7,469 nt of DNA, from positions 1 to 7,469 of the forward strand of contig JAGQJJ010000176.1 in NCBI GenBank assembly GCA_020430675.1, read 5' to 3'. Position 1 is the first letter of the stretch. The number at the start of each line of letters is the position of its first letter. A program made the position numbers and the translations under genes. Source of the DNA: Myxococcales bacterium. GTDB lineage: Bacteria; Myxococcota; Bradymonadia; UBA7976; UBA1532. Below are positions 4,150 to 7,469 of this stretch, piece after piece. The notes beneath the pieces were generated by a model, which saw only the letters and a program-made list of their open reading frames with translations, had not been told where the DNA came from and did no database searches.

Positions 4150-6969
4150 ATGAAGCTGAAGATCGCGAAAGAGTGGCTGTTCTGTCTGGCGCTGATCGCG
4201 GGGGCGCTGCCCGCCTGCGACGACGGCGGCGGCGGCGGTGGCGCCGACATGAGCATGGGCGGCGAAGGCGAGGGTGAAGGCGAAGGTGAGGGCGAAGGCG
4301 AGGGCGAAGGTGAGGGCGAAGGCGAGGGCGAAGGTGAGGGTGAAGGCGAGGGTGAAGGCGAGGGCGAAGGTGAAGGCGAGGGCGAAGGCGAGTGCGGCAA
4401 CGGCACCTTCCTCGACCTGAACGCCGACGGCATGCAGGACGGCGACCGCTTCATCCTGACCGCCACCACCGATGCCACCAGCAACTTCACCGGCTCGTGC
4501 AGCACCGACGGCAACAACGGCGGCGACGCCGCGGTCAAGTTCACCGCGCCTTCGGCCGGCGAGTGGGACTTCAACACCCTGGGCACCGGCTTCGACACGA
4601 CGCTCTACGTCCGAGCCACCTGCACCAACGCGGGCACCGAGCTCGACTGCAACGACGACATCGACTACCCGGCCATCGACGACAGCCGGGTCATCGTCAA
4701 CCTCGACGCGGGCCAGTCGGTCTATCTGATCGTCGACGCCTACGGCACGCCCGAGGCGGCCGAGTTCACGCTGGTGGCGCGGCCCAACGTACCGACCATC
4801 CCGCCGACGCTGACCGAGGCGATCTACACCGTGAACCTCGGCATCAACGGCTTCGGCATTCAGATCGCCGGCAACGACCCCGACTCGGGCGTCGTCGGCG
4901 CCACGCTCGTCTGGTTCGACCCGGACACCGGCGAGGAGCTCTTCGACTACGCGGCTTCGCTCGACGCCGTCGATCAGGCTGAAAACGGCGACTTCACCGG
5001 CAGCGCCACGGTCACCTTCGACCCGCAGCAGGTGCCGGTGCAGCTCTTGGTCGTCGCCGATGTCTACGCGCTCGACGCCGACGGCAATCGCAGCGAGATG
5101 CCCATCCGCGTCACGCCCACCGCCGTGCCCGAAGTGGCCGATGGCGGGGCCTGCGATGACTTCGCCCTGATCAGCCGCTGCGGCGCGGCGAGCTGGTGCA
5201 ATATGGGCGCCTGCGAGGCGCTCGGCGACGCGGGCCTCTGCCCCGAGGGCACCAACGTCACCGAGCTCGACCTGAGCGCGGGCTTCGCCGAGGTCACCGG
5301 CGACAACACCAACGCGGCGCCCGGCGCGCTGCGCGGCGGCTCTTGCGTGGGCGACACCGCGGCCGCGCCGATCGTCTACAGCTTTGTCGCGCCGACGACC
5401 GGTCAGTATGTGGCCATCGTCGACAGCGAGGATCCGGCGGCCGACACCGTCCTGTTCGTGCGCCGCATGTGCAACAGCGCGGCCGAGAGCATCGACGCGT
5501 TCGACCTGGCCTGCAACGACGACATCCAGCAGGGCGTGCTGACCAGCGGCCTCATCTTCGAGGCGCGCGAGGGCGAGACGATCTACGTCTTCGCCGACTC
5601 GTTCCCCGACATGCAGAACCCGCAGTGGCGCGGCGCCTTCTCGCTCAGCATCAACGTCGTCGGCGCGCCCGAGCTCGACAGCGTCGAGGCGGCCTTCAAC
5701 CCGGCCAACGGCCTGCTCGGCGTGCGCGCCCACGGCACCGACGCCGACCCGGTCGGCCTCTCGGTGACGCTGTACGGCAACGACGGCATGCCCATCCCGT
5801 TCGGCGAAGAGCCGCGGGCGCAGCTGGTCTTCGACAACTTCGAGCGCGGCGAAGGCGCGGCGTTCACCGGCACCGTCTATCTCGACAGCCTGCCCACCGA
5901 GCCGGCCAACATCGCCGAGGTCGAGGTGACCATCATCGACCTGCTCGGCGACGAGAGCGAAGCGATGCGGGCCGAGGTCGGCGCGCCGGTCGGCGTCGAC
6001 AGCGGCGCCGCTTGCGACGCGGCGTTCAACACCTGCAACGAGGCCGGCGAGGCCTGCTACGCGGCCGATCCCGAGGTCGGCGCCGTGTGCGCCACCGCGA
6101 CCGCGCCGCAGCTCGATGAAGCCACCGTGCACGTGTCGATTCAGCAGAGCGCCGTCGCGGTGCGCGCCATCGGCATCGACCCCGACGGCGACGTCGCCCG
6201 CGTGCGCATCGTGCTGCGCGGCGCCGACGGCGAGAACCTGCTCGCCGACAACCCGCTGCCGGTGCTCGACTTCGACGACGTTGAGGTCGACGGCAACGGC
6301 TTTGTCGCCCGCGGCCGCTACGATGTGCCCGATCTCGACCTGCTGCCGCCCATCGCCTCGATCGACGTGACGGTCGTCGACCGCGCCCGCCTGTCGAGCA
6401 ACATGATCAACACCGGCATCGCCGCGCCCGACCCGCTCGATCCGGGCGCCGCCTGCGATCCGGCCGACTTCACCGCCGCCTGCTCGGGCGACTCGCTCTG
6501 CCAGGCGCAGGGCGAAGGCTCGATCTGCGTGGCCGTGCCGCGCGAGTGCCCCGCCGAGTGGGGTGAGGTGGTGAACATCAACGATCACCCCGGTGACGCC
6601 GCCGGCACCTTCTCGGTCGACGGCGATAACACCGGCGGCGAAAACCGCGGCCGGGGTTCGTGCGGCGGCGGTGGCCCCAACGACATCGTGCGCTTCGCCG
6701 CCGGTGACGCGGGCCGCTACGCCTGCCAGATCGCCGCCGAGGACGAAGACGGCAACGAGGCCGATACGCTGCTCTTCGCGCGGTCGTTCTGCGGCGCTGA
6801 AGAGACCGAGATCGCCTGCAATGATGACGCGAACCTGCCCGACGCGCGCCGCACCAGCCGGGTCGAGTTCCAGCTGGGCGCCGGCGAGGCGGTCTACGTC
6901 TTCATCGACGGCTTCAACGGCGGCTTCGCCGGCCCGTACACCCTCACCTGCGGCCCCGACAACAACTGA
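4150..6969 (+). CDS. Large modular secreted lipoprotein with Gly-Glu stalk and three PPC-like domains
   Basis: The product is 939 aa. The signal peptide MKLKIAKEWLFCLALIAGALPAC has a basic start, a hydrophobic core and lipobox LPAC (lipidated C23, followed by Asp-Asp). A glycine-rich spacer leads to 22 Gly-Glu pairs (38-81). The rest is modular. PPC-like beta-sandwich domains (A) lie at about 82-213, 362-507 and 799-939. Each has T/V-L-Y/F-V/A-R-x-x-C, then C-N-D-D, then a G-E/Q-x-V/I-Y-x-x-x-D strand. A second sandwich type (B) lies at about 214-334, 508-621 and 652-768, each closed by a G-x-A-C-D linker with four cysteines. Order is A-B-A-B-B-A. No protease or other catalytic motif is seen, so the role is unknown; a surface structural or binding protein is likely. 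The start at 4150 has GGAGGAG at 4134-4140, 9 nt upstream. Transcription probably ends at the hairpin at 6979-7006. Confidence 0.9.
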   Translation: MKLKIAKEWLFCLALIAGALPACDDGGGGGGADMSMGGEGEGEGEGEGEGEGEGEGEGEGEGEGEGEGEGEGEGEGEGEGECGNGTFLDLNADGMQDGDRFILTATTDATSNFTGSCSTDGNNGGDAAVKFTAPSAGEWDFNTLGTGFDTTLYVRATCTNAGTELDCNDDIDYPAIDDSRVIVNLDAGQSVYLIVDAYGTPEAAEFTLVARPNVPTIPPTLTEAIYTVNLGINGFGIQIAGNDPDSGVVGATLVWFDPDTGEELFDYAASLDAVDQAENGDFTGSATVTFDPQQVPVQLLVVADVYALDADGNRSEMPIRVTPTAVPEVADGGACDDFALISRCGAASWCNMGACEALGDAGLCPEGTNVTELDLSAGFAEVTGDNTNAAPGALRGGSCVGDTAAAPIVYSFVAPTTGQYVAIVDSEDPAADTVLFVRRMCNSAAESIDAFDLACNDDIQQGVLTSGLIFEAREGETIYVFADSFPDMQNPQWRGAFSLSINVVGAPELDSVEAAFNPANGLLGVRAHGTDADPVGLSVTLYGNDGMPIPFGEEPRAQLVFDNFERGEGAAFTGTVYLDSLPTEPANIAEVEVTIIDLLGDESEAMRAEVGAPVGVDSGAACDAAFNTCNEAGEACYAADPEVGAVCATATAPQLDEATVHVSIQQSAVAVRAIGIDPDGDVARVRIVLRGADGENLLADNPLPVLDFDDVEVDGNGFVARGRYDVPDLDLLPPIASIDVTVVDRARLSSNMINTGIAAPDPLDPGAACDPADFTAACSGDSLCQAQGEGSICVAVPRECPAEWGEVVNINDHPGDAAGTFSVDGDNTGGENRGRGSCGGGGPNDIVRFAAGDAGRYACQIAAEDEDGNEADTLLFARSFCGAEETEIACNDDANLPDARRTSRVEFQLGAGEAVYVFIDGFNGGFAGPYTLTCGPDNN
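4261..4392 (+). repeat. (Gly-Glu)22 coding tract in the right lipoprotein gene
   Basis: Twenty-two consecutive Gly-Glu pairs (132 nt), codons GGC/GGT and GAA/GAG, directly between the lipoprotein anchor and the first cysteine (C82) of the folded part. It is imperfectly reverse-complementary to the tract at 2747-2926; by eye the longest exact shared blocks are about 26 nt. Confidence 0.97.
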
Positions 6970-6978
6970 TCGCGGGCT

Positions 6979-7006
6979 CGCGGCGCGGGCCTTGACCCGC
7001 GCCGCG
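6979..7006. terminator. Perfect 11-bp hairpin between convergent genes, probable terminator
   Basis: CGCGGCGCGGG (6979-6989) and CCCGCGCCGCG (6996-7006) pair perfectly around a 6-nt loop CCTTGA. The hairpin begins 10 nt after the lipoprotein stop and ends 14 nt before the stop of the opposing gene, the usual place for a shared terminator. On the plus strand a pyrimidine tract (TCCTCTCCCCCTCTCT) follows rather than a T run, and no T run follows on the minus strand. It therefore lacks the standard intrinsic terminator tail and may act as a weak terminator, a Rho-assisted stop or a 3'-end stabiliser. Confidence 0.6.
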
Positions 7007-7020
7007 TCCTCTCCCCCTCT

Positions 7021-7469
7021 CTATCGACGCAACCGGTCGGCCAGCGCCTTGGGCGAAGTGGTCGGCAGGTCGCATCGCGTGCCGATGCAGACATAGGCCG
7101 TCGACGCGCCCCCTTGCGCGACGCGATCGGCAAATGCCGGCACCGCCTTGGCCAGCGGGCCGTCGGCCGGACCAAAGAGCAGCGTCGCATCGGGCGCAAA
7201 CACCTGCGCCGCGCTGGCGAGCATCTCGGCCGGCCGCTGTGGATCGGGCGTCACCACGATCACCTGCCGCCCCGCCTCCAGCAGCCGATCGAGCGCGCAA
7301 AGCGCCTTCGGGGCTGCGTGGGGGGCCTTCTCCAGCAAGGGCCCCAGCGCCCGCACCGCGCCGGCGGCGCGGCGGCGATACGCCTCATCCCCGGTGATCT
7401 CGGCCAGACGCACCAGCCCGCACGCCACCAGCGCGTTGCCGCTGGGCTCTGCGCCGTCGTACGTCGGCT
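7021..7469 (-). CDS. C-terminal fragment of a YyaL/SSP411-type thioredoxin-domain protein (COG1331)
   Basis: The last 148 codons and the TAG stop are present; the 5' part lies beyond the right edge. The fragment opens with DGAEPSGNALVACGLVRL, close to the D-G-A-x-P-S-G-N-S-x-A-x-x-x-L-x-R-L segment of the alpha/alpha-barrel part of YyaL/SSP411 proteins. It ends with AYVCIGTRCDLPTTSPKALA, matching the family's terminal AYVC-x(4)-C-x-x-P-T-T pattern. Members carry an N-terminal thioredoxin-like (DUF255) domain followed by a six-hairpin glycosidase-like domain; their biochemical role is poorly defined. The redox motif would be outside the window. A GTG at 7428 could be taken as a start, but the family similarity continues upstream to the edge, so the gene is cut rather than short. 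It converges on the large lipoprotein gene and shares the hairpin with it. Confidence 0.85.
   Translation of the reverse strand, partial: PTYDGAEPSGNALVACGLVRLAEITGDEAYRRRAAGAVRALGPLLEKAPHAAPKALCALDRLLEAGRQVIVVTPDPQRPAEMLASAAQVFAPDATLLFGPADGPLAKAVPAFADRVAQGGASTAYVCIGTRCDLPTTSPKALADRLRR

Noticed and set aside
3199..6588. A very long minus-strand open frame (over 1100 codons) antisense to the large lipoprotein gene
   Set aside because: Only its last 253 codons (TPR protein) look like a real gene. The rest is low-complexity Val/Ala/Asp/Gly/Arg sequence caused by high G+C codon bias and the GE tract on the opposite strand, which carries clear domains.

Overview
This is a G+C-rich window (roughly two-thirds G+C or more by eye) with about six protein-coding genes, two of them cut by the window edges. 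No rRNA, tRNA, CRISPR array, insertion sequence or phage gene was seen. Two features point to Myxococcota or a related delta-proteobacterial lineage: large secreted lipoproteins with a long Gly-Glu tract directly after the lipobox, and their modules (thrombospondin type 3 calcium repeats, 'DxDFDLHVxNP' sandwich domains, Cys-rich units, PPC-like domains ending in CNDD). The lineage is inferred from protein style only; no marker gene is present.

Layout from left to right. (1) 1-57, minus: first 19 codons of a probable P-loop kinase resembling adenylylsulfate kinase. (2) 54-1154, minus: a phosphotransferase of the aminoglycoside/choline kinase-like (APH) fold, joined to (1) by an ATGA overlap. 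(3) 1256-3079, minus: a 607-aa lipoprotein made of signal peptide, (GE)30 stalk, thrombospondin type 3 repeats, beta-sandwich and a Cys-rich C-terminus. (4) 3199-3960, minus: a 253-aa tetratricopeptide repeat (TPR) protein. (5) 3961-4149: a divergent control region. (6) 4150-6969, plus: a 939-aa lipoprotein with a (GE)22 stalk and repeated PPC-like and beta-sandwich modules. (7) 6979-7006: a perfect 11-bp hairpin between convergent genes. (8) 7021-7469, minus: the C-terminal end of a YyaL/SSP411-type thioredoxin-domain protein (COG1331).

The most distinctive part is 2.7-7.0 kb. Two lipoprotein genes face away from each other, each with a signal peptide followed by an in-frame (GE)n tract. The TPR gene and divergent control region lie between them. 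Because the genes point outward, the two tracts form a long imperfect inverted repeat. Recombination between them would invert the middle and exchange promoters and signal peptides while keeping both reading frames open. This is a hypothesis from the geometry; nothing here shows that it happens. The kinase pair at the left and the YyaL-like gene at the right look like unrelated housekeeping or metabolic neighbours.
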